A DNA stretch of 64,000 nucleotides from Sphingobacterium sp. HMA12 (GCF_002933815.1 NZ_BEYR01000003.1:62001-126000), one strand, 5' to 3'. Positions 55,291 to 64,000 are shown, counted from the stretch's first letter. Notes: generated by a model not told the origin, from the sequence alone. Numbers and translations: made by a program.

Positions 55291-56400
55291 TTAATTTGAT
55301 TGTTTACCATGAACTTTCATATATTCTGTCGGCGTAATGCCTGTTGTTTTTTTGAAGCTGGCATAAAAGGTTGTTCTTGAATTGAAGCCTGCCCTTATTG
55401 CGATTCCAAACATATCAAGTTGCTTGACCTCTTCGGATAATAAAAGTTTTTTCGCTTCCTCTGTGCGAAGTTCGTTGATAAACTGATAAAAATTTTTCTC
55501 CAGTCCATTGTTTATGACGTAGGACAGATCATGCGGATTGATTCCGATATGCTCCGCGAGGGATGATAGTGTTAAACCCGGGTCGAGATATAGCTTTTCA
55601 GTACTTGTTTTCTGTAATAATTTTTCTTTTAATGTGTCTACCTGTTGTGCTGTCAACCGCTCCTCGGCCTTAACCTTTTGATGCTCCGCTTCGTTGATGA
55701 GGTTTTTTGTAGACTCAATAGTGTAAATTGACCGTTGTGTTAGCGTTGCGTACCCAAGTGCCACTGTGCCCATAAAATATAAAATTGGGGCAACAGCACT
55801 AAAAACTAAATGAACCATAGCTAGCAGGCGGACAATAATCATCAATAATAGCGCGATCAATAGATACTTCAACCAGGCCATGTTTATCTTTTCCGTATAG
55901 GAAGATAGCTGGCGAATGTTTTTCTGGTGTATTTTGAAGAGGCTATAACAGGCAATCCAATAAAAGATACATTGTGCAAAAAAGAAATATTTAATAGCAA
56001 AGATGATCCATTGCGGTAATTGAGGCGGATGGATGTGGTTATTAAAAAGTCCGGGTATTAAATAGATGATGGAGAAGAAAAGGAAAGCGAGGAAGGGAAC
56101 AAAATGTAATCCCCAATATCGAATTGTTGCTGTTGGTTTGACCATGTAGTGAACGGTCAGGTAGAAGCAGGGGAGGGTAGCCCATCGAGGGAGTTCCAGC
56201 GCATGGATTAATCCTTCGCTCTCGATATGAAAACCTTCTAGAAAAAGCTGGGTAAATAAGCATGCCATCAAATAATACCATGTTCCTAGCCATCGGTCCG
56301 CCTGTGAACAAGTGTGGTTGACACCCATAAAGATTAAAGTGCCGAGCAATAGAAATGCACCTGCTGAAAAAGCATGAAAGGTATAGAGTATATTGATCAT
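55291..56400 (-). CDS. AraC-type regulator with multi-TM N-terminus
   Basis: 369 residues from the ATG at 56400 (the frame also opens from 56487, overlapping the hydrolase gene). Seven or so TM helices (about 1-230) precede a linker and an AraC HTH (about 265-365; LSSLAEHIGINPHDLSYVIN and FGIAIRAGFNSRTTFYASFK). This membrane-bound AraC form is common in Bacteroidota and senses an unknown signal at the membrane. It is encoded between the hydrolase and the exported-protein genes. Confidence 0.88.
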   Translation of the reverse strand: MINILYTFHAFSAGAFLLLGTLIFMGVNHTCSQADRWLGTWYYLMACLFTQLFLEGFHIESEGLIHALELPRWATLPCFYLTVHYMVKPTATIRYWGLHFVPFLAFLFFSIIYLIPGLFNNHIHPPQLPQWIIFAIKYFFFAQCIFYWIACYSLFKIHQKNIRQLSSYTEKINMAWLKYLLIALLLMIIVRLLAMVHLVFSAVAPILYFMGTVALGYATLTQRSIYTIESTKNLINEAEHQKVKAEERLTAQQVDTLKEKLLQKTSTEKLYLDPGLTLSSLAEHIGINPHDLSYVINNGLEKNFYQFINELRTEEAKKLLLSEEVKQLDMFGIAIRAGFNSRTTFYASFKKTTGITPTEYMKVHGKQSN

Positions 56401-56456
56401 GGGCCGTAACAAGTTATCATTATAACGTGAATTTAAACATAATTGATCAAATGGTG

Positions 56457-58343
56457 CTACATCATCCAGATGGGTACTCCGATCCAACCATTAATGGATA
56501 GAAGGGCGATAAGATAGCATAAAAAGAAGTTATTGAAGGCTAAAAACAGACGAAGCCATAATGGGTTCAGTTGAGACCAACGGCTATAAAGCAACAAGCT
56601 GCTTACGACAACCAAAATAGCAAATAGGAGCATGCCCAGAAAAATGGAAAAACTTGTTCCATTAAAAGAGACAAATAACTCTTTATGGCTGGCGTCTGTT
56701 TGTCCCATGAGGCGATAAGCAGCGAGAAAACAGCATGTTCCTATTATTGGCAATAAAGGAATGCCTAGGTCTATCAGTTTCATTTTTCGAAAGAGCGTAA
56801 GAAATATTCCGATAAGGCTATAGATGAGATAAATTAAAATAGCCATAAGTCCAAGATAGATAGGCAGCTTTTGGATTAAAATAGGAGCCGGAGATACTTT
56901 GCGATAGAAACTATTGCCATAACCTTGAAAGAAGGGCTGGCCGTTGGGATCTTTGGCTAACACAAAAGCCGGGAGAATATCATCTTTTAGCCGGAAGATG
57001 CCATTGCCAACGTGGACAAGAGAATCGAGCTGTCCGTTTTCTTTTCTTACGACGAGTCTATCCTTGCTGACCGCCGTTAGTTCAATGCCACCAAAGATAC
57101 GTCTGTAAAATTCCCAGCGTTCATTTTTTGGATTCATAAATTGATAGTATCCGAGTAGCGGTTTAATTTTCTGTTCATTTATCGGTAGACTGACAGGTTT
57201 CGGAACAGAAATGTCTCTTGTTAGAAATTCTTCAATAGCCTGTGAGATTGGCCACATATTGACGACGCTATTGGCTGCTATTGCGTAAGCTATACCGGCT
57301 TCACGGTTAAAGAATAACCAAGATACAAAGCCTTCTCCTTTACCATTGTGGCCCCTTAAACTGACCTTTTTATTATTCGGGAATAGATCATTGCCGAGGG
57401 CATATCCCGTCTGTAATCCAGCGCCGCTAGCTAAGGTACTGTGAATCGTCTCCATTTCCTTCAGGCCGGCATTGTTCAGTAACCTGCTGTCGGCGTTACC
57501 ATTGAGCAGATAAAGCATGAATTTTGCCATGTCCTCAGCAGTGGACACCAAAGCGCTTCCGGCGCCATTTCCGATAGGACTATAGAATGGCATTGGTCTG
57601 TATTCCCCATTTTGAAAGTCATAGCCTGTGGCAAAGCCGGGTCTATGAGTACCATCAAGATCAAATATGCTGTTGTGCATATTTAATGGCAAAAAAATCT
57701 GCTCTTCTAAATACCTATTCCAAGGCATGCCTGAAACTTTTTCAATAATATAGCCGAGTACGTTATAACCTGGGTTGGAATAGGACATCATGGTTCCCGG
57801 TCGCCAGCGGACCCTAAGCGAATTGCTAACAGCCTTGATGGCATCGATACCGGCAAGTGGCTTTTTTCTGCTTATATCTACCATGCAGTTGAGTTGAACA
57901 TCGTCAAAACCCGCGGTATGTTCGAGCAAGTGAACTACCCGTACCGGATCTGTAGCTTCCCAATGATTGTCAAAGGGTATTTCGGGCGCAATATCACGAA
58001 TACGGTCATTAAGTTTTAGCTTACCTTTAGCCACTAATTGTTGTATACCCATTGCCACGAAAAATTTGGTGACAGAGGCGAAGTGAAATTGCGTTTGATG
58101 TTCTACTTGACGACGTTGTTTAAGATCAGCATAGCCCAGTCCACCCGAGTACAGTATACTGTCTTTTTTTACAATAGCAACCAGTAGACCGGGTATATGT
58201 TCATTCTGAATCACAGTATCTAAACGTCTATACAATTGGCTAATATTGCTGTCAGATTTTGTAGCAGTGCTTACCTGTGCTGATGCAGTAAAATAAATTG
58301 CCACAATGAACATTGCTAGATAGAAAGTTTTTAAGTTGATCAT
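56457..58343 (-). CDS. Serine hydrolase (class C beta-lactamase-like) with C-terminal TM helices
   Basis: 628 residues from the ATG at 58343. Signal peptide, then a beta-lactamase/transpeptidase domain (about 30-380) with nucleophile motif SVTK (Ser90-Lys93), YSNPGYN as the YxN motif, and HNGKGEGF as the KTG-like motif. A DUF3471-like segment (about 390-480) is followed by five C-terminal TM helices. Family members hydrolyse D-amino-acid peptides or esters; the substrate is unknown. First gene of the four-gene unit. Confidence 0.88.
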   Translation of the reverse strand: MINLKTFYLAMFIVAIYFTASAQVSTATKSDSNISQLYRRLDTVIQNEHIPGLLVAIVKKDSILYSGGLGYADLKQRRQVEHQTQFHFASVTKFFVAMGIQQLVAKGKLKLNDRIRDIAPEIPFDNHWEATDPVRVVHLLEHTAGFDDVQLNCMVDISRKKPLAGIDAIKAVSNSLRVRWRPGTMMSYSNPGYNVLGYIIEKVSGMPWNRYLEEQIFLPLNMHNSIFDLDGTHRPGFATGYDFQNGEYRPMPFYSPIGNGAGSALVSTAEDMAKFMLYLLNGNADSRLLNNAGLKEMETIHSTLASGAGLQTGYALGNDLFPNNKKVSLRGHNGKGEGFVSWLFFNREAGIAYAIAANSVVNMWPISQAIEEFLTRDISVPKPVSLPINEQKIKPLLGYYQFMNPKNERWEFYRRIFGGIELTAVSKDRLVVRKENGQLDSLVHVGNGIFRLKDDILPAFVLAKDPNGQPFFQGYGNSFYRKVSPAPILIQKLPIYLGLMAILIYLIYSLIGIFLTLFRKMKLIDLGIPLLPIIGTCCFLAAYRLMGQTDASHKELFVSFNGTSFSIFLGMLLFAILVVVSSLLLYSRWSQLNPLWLRLFLAFNNFFLCYLIALLSINGWIGVPIWMM

Positions 58344-58455
58344 AAGCTTTTCTTTTTTGCAAATTAGCAATGATCTTTACTGGTCTTGTCCGTATCCATC
58401 CAAACGGATAAATCTGTTAATGTTATTGAGTGAATTCAGATTATTACAATCTCGC

Positions 58456-58494
58456 TAATAGAATTATATAGGAAAATCCTATATAATTCTATTA
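58456..58494. repeat. Perfect 18-bp palindrome upstream of the serine hydrolase
   Basis: TAATAGAATTATATAGGA and its exact inverse flank a 3-base loop (AAA). Similar to the centre of hairpin 2 in copy A (AATAGAATTATAGGA...TCCTATGTAAATCTAT), so it may be a further relative of that hairpin. It lies 113 bases before the hydrolase ATG. The rest of 58344-58734 is AT-rich and shows no gene. Confidence 0.6.
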
Positions 58495-58908
58495 ATAATT
58501 TGCTCTATTCCATTCGTCATTACCTTTCGATTTCGAATTGTCCTTATCTTTTCCTTCACTAAATTTTTATACCATAGATAATTCTATTCTTCTCGTATAA
58601 TAATATTTGTAATAATATTGCGATGTAGCATTAATAAAACTATTCCAGAAAGGATTGTAACTTTTAAAAATACCATTAAAATTTAGCACAATAGTAGATA
58701 ATACTGTAAATTGTAATACCGATTCAAGTGTTTGGAATGCCAAATCCTTAAGGAGATATCGAACCCCTGAAAAAAGAGTGCAGAGATGCCATACAACTTG
58801 TTTTTCGCCTCTTTGGTAACTAAAGACTAAAAAATTTTGTTAAAATTTTTGAACTCTACGTATAGGTGTTTTAATAGCTTGGTTCATAGTTTTTTATGGG
58901 TATAAAAA

Positions 58909-58938
58909 AAGGAGACACTTTCTGTTAAGTGTCTCCTT
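58909..58938 (-). terminator. Hairpin 1 of copy C: minus-strand intrinsic terminator
   Basis: The same perfect 12-bp stem and 6-base loop as in copy B, with the same T run on the minus strand. It would end transcripts of the large NTPase gene. Confidence 0.8.
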
Positions 58939-59001
58939 AAGTGGGGTCACGAGAGTACAATAGAACCTTTAGTTCCTTTATTACAGTTTATTAAGAAGAT
59001 T

Positions 59002-59048
59002 AAAACAGGCAAATAGGATTACACTATGTAATTCTATTTGCCTGTTTT
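59002..59048. terminator. Hairpin 2 of copy C
   Basis: A 22-bp stem with one G-T pair (AAAACAGGCAAATAGGATTA arm; AATTCTATTTGCCTGTTTT arm) closed by a 3-base loop. Arms are conserved with B while the loop differs in sequence and length. T runs follow on the plus strand. It lies 21 bases before the 48-aa ATG. Confidence 0.65.
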
Positions 59049-59069
59049 TTTTATAAAAATTTTAATGGT

Positions 59070-59216
59070 ATGAGAAGTGTAATTATGTTTTTTGTTATCA
59101 ATATAATTGTAGTTATTGGACTCTTTGCTGCCTTAAGTATGAAAACTCCATGGATTGGATTTGCTATAGCTTTCGGTGTATGGTTTATATACTTGTGGAA
59201 AAGTACAAATCCATGA
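59070..59216 (+). CDS. 48-residue two-TM mini protein, paralogue 2
   Basis: ATG at 59070 (MRSVIMFFVINIIVVIG) and TGA at 59214-59216. Two hydrophobic helices flank ALSMKTPWIGF; the tail is WKSTNP. Paralogue of the 49-aa protein at 53312, with the identical ALSMK and IGF landmarks. Unknown function; see the finding on the repeat family. Confidence 0.7.
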   Translation: MRSVIMFFVINIIVVIGLFAALSMKTPWIGFAIAFGVWFIYLWKSTNP

Positions 59217-59448
59217 GATTAAAAATTAATTGTTATTAAATTTAAACTTCAATTCCACTTGGCCCCTCAAATCAGTGATTAAAAGATTATGGGACTTTCG
59301 ATTTGTATCCTTTTACATGAAGCAAACTCGGCGTTTTAACTTTACAAAAGCATTTATATCAACATTTTTCTGATAGCAAAATTTTCTCAAGTACCTACAA
59401 GTACCTATTTGTTACGATTTTTATTCTAGTATTATTCGTTAATAGCGA

Positions 59449-62400
59449 TTATGTATTTGAGATTATCCGATGGGTCACATATGGCTTTGGCCATTCATCC
59501 CTGTAAGAATCGGCTTTATAATAGAATTCTTCCCTTACAATATATGCGAATTGCATATTATTTTTCTGCAAAATATCCTTAAAAAAAGCAGTATCGATAA
59601 CCAGATAGTTTGAATGGGGGATCAAATGTAAGTGACGGTTAAATGTTTCCCGTAATCCTGACATAAAATCCGCAGCTTTCGCAATGGGCCGTTCTTTAGA
59701 AAAATAGAATATACCATCAGTTTTAGGTTCCAATCTTAATCCTGATCCCAATAGAGGATGTAGTAACACAAAAGGGTTGAAGATGCGATAGTATTCCCAT
59801 ATATGATGAGTCGGAATATTAAGTTGAGCCGTTAGTGGTTGTAAACCTGAGATTACAGGTTTCCGATTCCTTGCAGAATATCCTAAATCATTATCCAAAG
59901 AACCAAATTCGTTGAGGTTTCGAATTTTTGGATACAAAAATCCATTGGCATGAATTTGATCATATATTTGGTCTGCATTTCCAATTAATGTCTGATTTGA
60001 TGGGTACGCAAATGCAATTGTTTTTTGTACGTAATAGGTCCCAGCCGAATAAAAGTCTTCACCATGATGAAATACAGCGTTCATCGATAAAATAGTGTTA
60101 TCTCCCGACGCAATAAATGCTTGGTTTAATTCTTCGGATAAATCCGGATGCGCATCTCCTGATTTTATTAAAGACACATGATACTCTGGCCACCATTCCG
60201 GTTTACGTTGCGGGGAAACCTCCCATATAGAATAGTCTATCGGCAAAATTTTTAATGTCAGACGGAAAAACGTCCCTATGTCAAGTAACCCTATATCATA
60301 AAGGCTATCGATAATTTTAAAGAATGTCGATTTTAAGATTTCAGCAAAAATAGTATTCCTACCAATCATTACTGTAGTTCCCCTATTTTCATATTCTTCA
60401 TCTTCAGACCGGTACACCAATCCCATTTCATCACAACGCTCTTTATACATACACAGCCACACCCTCCAGACTGAAAATGGACTACGGTCTTCAATATCAT
60501 CCAGAAAATCGAGATAAGAAAGTGTCAGGTTTCTGCCAATCAAATTTTTAAAATGATCGAGATCAATTTCGGGAGGTGCGGAATTAATGGCGACAATAAG
60601 CGGCCTATCGATATATAATGGAACTTTCAATATCACGGCAATACGCTCAAGCAATAAATCTGTCGCCATACATCGAATTTTTAGTAATTTACCCAATCGC
60701 AATTGCCCCAGATGTTTAAACGTTAATGACTGCTGATTCTGTAGTGAGCGTATAATTACTAACAGGCCATAACATGCAATAGATTCCAGCTTACAGGATT
60801 CTAGCCAAGAATAGAACATTGAATGAATCTCTCCCGATTTATCATTACGCAGAAGTTCTGATATTTTTTCTGCAGCTGTAGATTTTACTAATGGGCTCAT
60901 CCATTCCAAACGACGCAAGAGTAAATCAAACGGTTTAATTTCTTTTGGTTTAGTCCAAAATTCAGGAACCGGTAGAGTCACATTAGGAAAAATGCTCGCG
61001 AGAGTATCTAAATAGAATTTTACATACTCTTCAGCACGTTTAATCTGGCCTGCATCAACAAAGAACTGGATACTTTTGGGAATTGGAATTGAATAATTCT
61101 TTTCGTCACCATATCGTAATCCTGAGTTACTCACAGTCCATTGATAAAACTCTTCTCTCCTGTGTGGAAAACTTTGATTAACCTCCCGCCAAACAGCACG
61201 AGCATCTTCCATACGAACCATATAATTACTGTTCCATCCCCCAATAGCGATCATTTGCCAGCACAAACAATCAAAGGCCAGCGCCTTGTCAACTTTCAAT
61301 GCGTAGGGATATAATATATTTAACGTTTCTTTTCCTATATCCCAAGGTTTATCACCCAACACACTTTTGATTTCTTTTAAAATTTCTAAAGTTGAATTCG
61401 GCAACTTTCGTAACCAGAATTTTGCCCAAAGATTAATAAAATGTCCTTCGTCAAATCTTGTAAAGTCTTCTTTTTCCTTTTTGTCTGACAGGATCTTAGC
61501 TAAACTGCCTGGTATTACGGACGCGTAGGATTTGTCATTTAAATTCTCGCGTTTATATGATGGGGAATTACTTTCTTTTTTCGAATAATTGAGCCCCCCG
61601 AATTTTGAGTGAATGTCTGCAATAACTTCGGTCATCTCGGGGTTAACGTTTTCACTTGAAATAGCAGAAAACCCAGAGTGGTCTATTGCAGTACATGCTA
61701 AAGAAAATGAGATGGGATCATTTAAGTCCAGCGTTTTAAGCACACTAGTCCAGAGAATGTCACTATCAAGGTACTCTCTAGTATCTAATCGATGAAAATA
61801 AAAATTATACAACAACTGAATATCATAACGAGCCACTAGTAAGTAAAAAGCAGAGATAAAATGCCTTGTTTCATCACCATCAGTAAGTTCTTCTATATAA
61901 TAAACAAATGGCATTAACCTATTCAAATATTCACCTGTTTCGGATGACCCAGAATCAATAAGAGCCTCTATGCTCTCTATGATATCATGCATGAACATAT
62001 CTTTATGATAACCATAGGCCAAAATATTTTCCGCGGTTAGATAGAGAAGTTTAGGCAAGTGCACGCCATTCTGGAAGTCTTTGTACAGCAAAGTTAGACC
62101 TATTAGGCTTTCCGCTTTGTCTTTGAATGGTATCAGCTCTTCTTGAAGCTTGTCTAGTTGTTGTTCCAAGAAAAAATCCAAAGCTTCCTCGGAAATTGAC
62201 ACCAGCTTGCTTTGTACCAGATCAAATAACTTATTTTGATAATACCATTTATGATGAAATAAGAGATCGAGCTCTGCTTTGGTCAACTCAGGTTGATTTC
62301 CGTTTCGGATATTCGTAATCTGTGTTAACCATACTGTTTCTTCTATAATATAGGGAAGAACTGCTCTTCTAAGTTCATAGATTTTAAAATCATACGAGAA

Positions 62401-64000
62401 GTCCAATTCTGGAAGTTCCTCAAGATGCTGGAGTACATCATGAAGTTTTATTCTTTTCTTCTCTGAAAAAGATCTCCCCAAAGTTGAAGCGATTCTAGCC
62501 ACAATTTTTGCCAGTTTTACGGGCCAACGTTCCGAAGCGTTATTTAAGAATTTACTGATAGTTGTTTTGTTCTCAGCTAGGGCGTTAAAAAAGGCCGCGT
62601 CGAAAGTGCGTTCAAACAGTTTTATTATTTCTATACTTTTTGAGGAATTATAATATTCATATTCGTCAGGGAATTCCTCTTGACTAGGAAAATCACATAA
62701 TTTCGCTGGTCGAAGTCCTGAATAAACAGAATAGAAGTCCAGCATTCGATGAGCTTTTAGGTTTGTTCTGGTTATGACTTCTATCCATTGATAAGAGCCA
62801 CTCAACATATCCCTCTGCATGAATACCTCCAAAAGTGCTACACGCTCTGATTGTTTTAGGCGTAGTCTTAGTAATGCATCTATACGTTCTCTATTATTAG
62901 CTTCGTCTGCTAGCAGGCAATTTAGGTAAGCTGAAAAGTATGTGGAGGCTTCGCTTGATTTACGGAATTGTTTAAGAAAATTGAAGACCTTCTTTGTCGG
63001 AATATCCGGAAAAGCGACCAGTACTTCTATCCAGTTTAGAGTTAGTTCTTTTTGATCAGAATTGCGGTCTTTGTAAAGTTCGTTCATCCGTTCCATTGCC
63101 TCCAAAGGAATATCGTTTACAATCCCCCTATTTTTAAGACTTATCAATATCTCTTTAACTTGGTAATGGGTCAACTTTGAGAAGTCAGGATATGGTATTG
63201 CAAGATTGGGCTTAGACCGAAAAGATGTAATCCAAAGCGTATTAAGACACTCAGCCATGTTAAATGTACGATTTGAAAAGTAACTGGAGACAACGGAAAA
63301 GTAAATTACCTTGTCAACACGTTTATTTTCGAAAGCTGCTTTAGCTGCAAGGTCCAATAGCTTTTGAATCTGAAACTCATCCCGACAATCAAGATAACTG
63401 TTTATGATCCAATCGTGGCTTAATGATAAAAGAGGTGCAGGATTATTCAAATAATATTCAATTTTTGCTGATTCTGCCCATCTCAAAGATTCTTGCGCCG
63501 GATTTTGTAACCATTCCCTGATGACCCTGTAAAGTGCTGTCTGCTGTTCTTTTAATTCTGGTTGACCATTCATAAAGACCTGAAAACTGTTGTGATAAAC
63601 TGAGATGCCAGACAACTCTATACGTATCAAATGAGATACATCCTTAAATGCTATACTTACATCGGCTGGATATTTGGTCAAGTGGGCAGCTAGGGAAAAA
63701 AGTTGTTCTTTGTGCAACTTAAAATCTAATGCAGTTATTGCATAGCAAAGACTCTGTGCAAGTTCCGAAAGAGAATTCCACAAAGCAGCATAATAGTTTG
63801 AAATATCATTACCATATGGCTTTATTCCCCTAAGATCATAGCTTGAGAGATTTCTGCCATTATTGCTAATCTCCGTAATTACGTATCTTAGGTGCAATGG
63901 GTTTCCAGCGGTTAATTCATAAAGTGCGTCCGTACTCTCTCGAAAGTACTCTTTATATTTTCTCGCAACATCAGGAAATGCCTTTCTTGCAATCTTTGCA
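59449..64000 (-). CDS. Very large STAND/AAA-like NTPase, C-terminal part (cut by window edge)
   Basis: At least 1516 residues. The frame is open to the window edge, so the apparent start at 63897 (a TTG inside the conserved part) is not the true one. The visible N-terminal end, DALYELTAGNPLHLRYVITE, matches the end of a STAND/AAA lid region (GNPL motif), so the P-loop lies beyond base 64000. The remaining roughly 1450 residues are helical and repeat-like, with no recognisable nuclease motif. This architecture recurs in STAND defence proteins such as Avs, but no effector domain is in view. The gene ends 233 bases before repeat copy C. Confidence 0.7.
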   Translation of the reverse strand, partial: AKIARKAFPDVARKYKEYFRESTDALYELTAGNPLHLRYVITEISNNGRNLSSYDLRGIKPYGNDISNYYAALWNSLSELAQSLCYAITALDFKLHKEQLFSLAAHLTKYPADVSIAFKDVSHLIRIELSGISVYHNSFQVFMNGQPELKEQQTALYRVIREWLQNPAQESLRWAESAKIEYYLNNPAPLLSLSHDWIINSYLDCRDEFQIQKLLDLAAKAAFENKRVDKVIYFSVVSSYFSNRTFNMAECLNTLWITSFRSKPNLAIPYPDFSKLTHYQVKEILISLKNRGIVNDIPLEAMERMNELYKDRNSDQKELTLNWIEVLVAFPDIPTKKVFNFLKQFRKSSEASTYFSAYLNCLLADEANNRERIDALLRLRLKQSERVALLEVFMQRDMLSGSYQWIEVITRTNLKAHRMLDFYSVYSGLRPAKLCDFPSQEEFPDEYEYYNSSKSIEIIKLFERTFDAAFFNALAENKTTISKFLNNASERWPVKLAKIVARIASTLGRSFSEKKRIKLHDVLQHLEELPELDFSYDFKIYELRRAVLPYIIEETVWLTQITNIRNGNQPELTKAELDLLFHHKWYYQNKLFDLVQSKLVSISEEALDFFLEQQLDKLQEELIPFKDKAESLIGLTLLYKDFQNGVHLPKLLYLTAENILAYGYHKDMFMHDIIESIEALIDSGSSETGEYLNRLMPFVYYIEELTDGDETRHFISAFYLLVARYDIQLLYNFYFHRLDTREYLDSDILWTSVLKTLDLNDPISFSLACTAIDHSGFSAISSENVNPEMTEVIADIHSKFGGLNYSKKESNSPSYKRENLNDKSYASVIPGSLAKILSDKKEKEDFTRFDEGHFINLWAKFWLRKLPNSTLEILKEIKSVLGDKPWDIGKETLNILYPYALKVDKALAFDCLCWQMIAIGGWNSNYMVRMEDARAVWREVNQSFPHRREEFYQWTVSNSGLRYGDEKNYSIPIPKSIQFFVDAGQIKRAEEYVKFYLDTLASIFPNVTLPVPEFWTKPKEIKPFDLLLRRLEWMSPLVKSTAAEKISELLRNDKSGEIHSMFYSWLESCKLESIACYGLLVIIRSLQNQQSLTFKHLGQLRLGKLLKIRCMATDLLLERIAVILKVPLYIDRPLIVAINSAPPEIDLDHFKNLIGRNLTLSYLDFLDDIEDRSPFSVWRVWLCMYKERCDEMGLVYRSEDEEYENRGTTVMIGRNTIFAEILKSTFFKIIDSLYDIGLLDIGTFFRLTLKILPIDYSIWEVSPQRKPEWWPEYHVSLIKSGDAHPDLSEELNQAFIASGDNTILSMNAVFHHGEDFYSAGTYYVQKTIAFAYPSNQTLIGNADQIYDQIHANGFLYPKIRNLNEFGSLDNDLGYSARNRKPVISGLQPLTAQLNIPTHHIWEYYRIFNPFVLLHPLLGSGLRLEPKTDGIFYFSKERPIAKAADFMSGLRETFNRHLHLIPHSNYLVIDTAFFKDILQKNNMQFAYIVREEFYYKADSYRDEWPKPYVTHRIISNT

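Larger units (their letters stand above)
58735..59216 (+). repeat. Repeat copy C (482 bp) with mini membrane-protein gene
   Basis: Collinear with copy B: T-arm-like stretch GGAGATATCGAACCCC, the segment TTAATAGCTTGGTTCATAG, hairpin 1, hairpin 2, and the 48-aa gene. It lies 233 bases downstream of the minus-strand stop at 59449. The gap 59217-59448 shows nothing recognisable. Confidence 0.85.

Noticed and set aside
50611..59216. CRISPR array or integron cassettes for the three repeats
   Set aside because: Repeats are long, few, kilobases apart and contain genes; no short regular spacers, attC-like sites or integrase gene were seen.
63895..63897. Position 63897 as start of the large NTPase
   Set aside because: The codon is TTG within the conserved LTAGNPL-HLRY segment and the frame remains open to the window edge.

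Overview
The window most likely comes from a Bacteroidota chromosome, probably a Sphingobacterium or close relative. This rests on moderate GC, Bacteroidota-type promoters (TAnnTTTG at -7), SusC-like CarboxypepD_reg/plug motifs in non-transporter proteins, a decayed DUF6266 gene, and AraC regulators with a multi-TM N-terminus. The assignment is from gene content, not a database search. I saw no rRNA, tRNA, CRISPR array or complete insertion sequence.

Layout. 1-3.0 kb: start of a YceI-like gene, a Crp/Fnr regulator, a GNAT acetyltransferase, and a TauE/SafE exporter with its DUF1634 partner. 3.2-11.0 kb: a minus-strand two-component system followed by a CzcCBA-type tripartite metal efflux operon. 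11.2-13.7 kb: a Tat-exported phospholipase C. 13.8-19.7 kb: a complete biotin operon in the order bioB-A-F-G-C-D, divergent from a MocR-like regulator whose PLP lysine is an arginine. 21.6-27.8 kb: a previously hidden 31-residue acidic peptide gene, a DUF3857/transglutaminase-like protein, and a sigma / anti-sigma / vWA module. 28.6-31.9 kb: pstSCAB without phoU. 32.1-37.4 kb: a MutS-like ATPase, a full-length decayed DUF6266 gene, a LOR-like membrane protein, a fatty acid desaturase, an XRE regulator, and paired inverted repeats. 37.6-50.6 kb: sugar isomerase, universal stress protein, FAD oxidase, GNAT, acyltransferase, GH18 chitinase, and a four-gene sugar oxidation operon (GMC oxidoreductase, subunit 3, isomerase, Gfo/Idh) facing an AraC regulator.

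50.6-64.0 kb is an accessory region built on a repeated element present in three copies, about 170 bp (decayed) and about 490 bp (two intact). Each intact copy carries a minus-strand terminator, a second long hairpin with conserved arms and a variable loop, and, about 20 bases after it, a tiny two-TM protein (49 and 48 aa) with 29 of 48 identical residues. Each copy sits just downstream of a minus-strand gene or operon. Between the copies lie a DUF6624 gene with a TlpA-like gene broken by one stop codon, and a four-gene unit (serine hydrolase, membrane AraC regulator, two exported proteins). After the last copy comes a very large STAND/AAA-like NTPase gene that runs off the window. This repeat/mini-protein family is the best candidate here for an undescribed system; the truncated NTPase is the best candidate for a defence protein.
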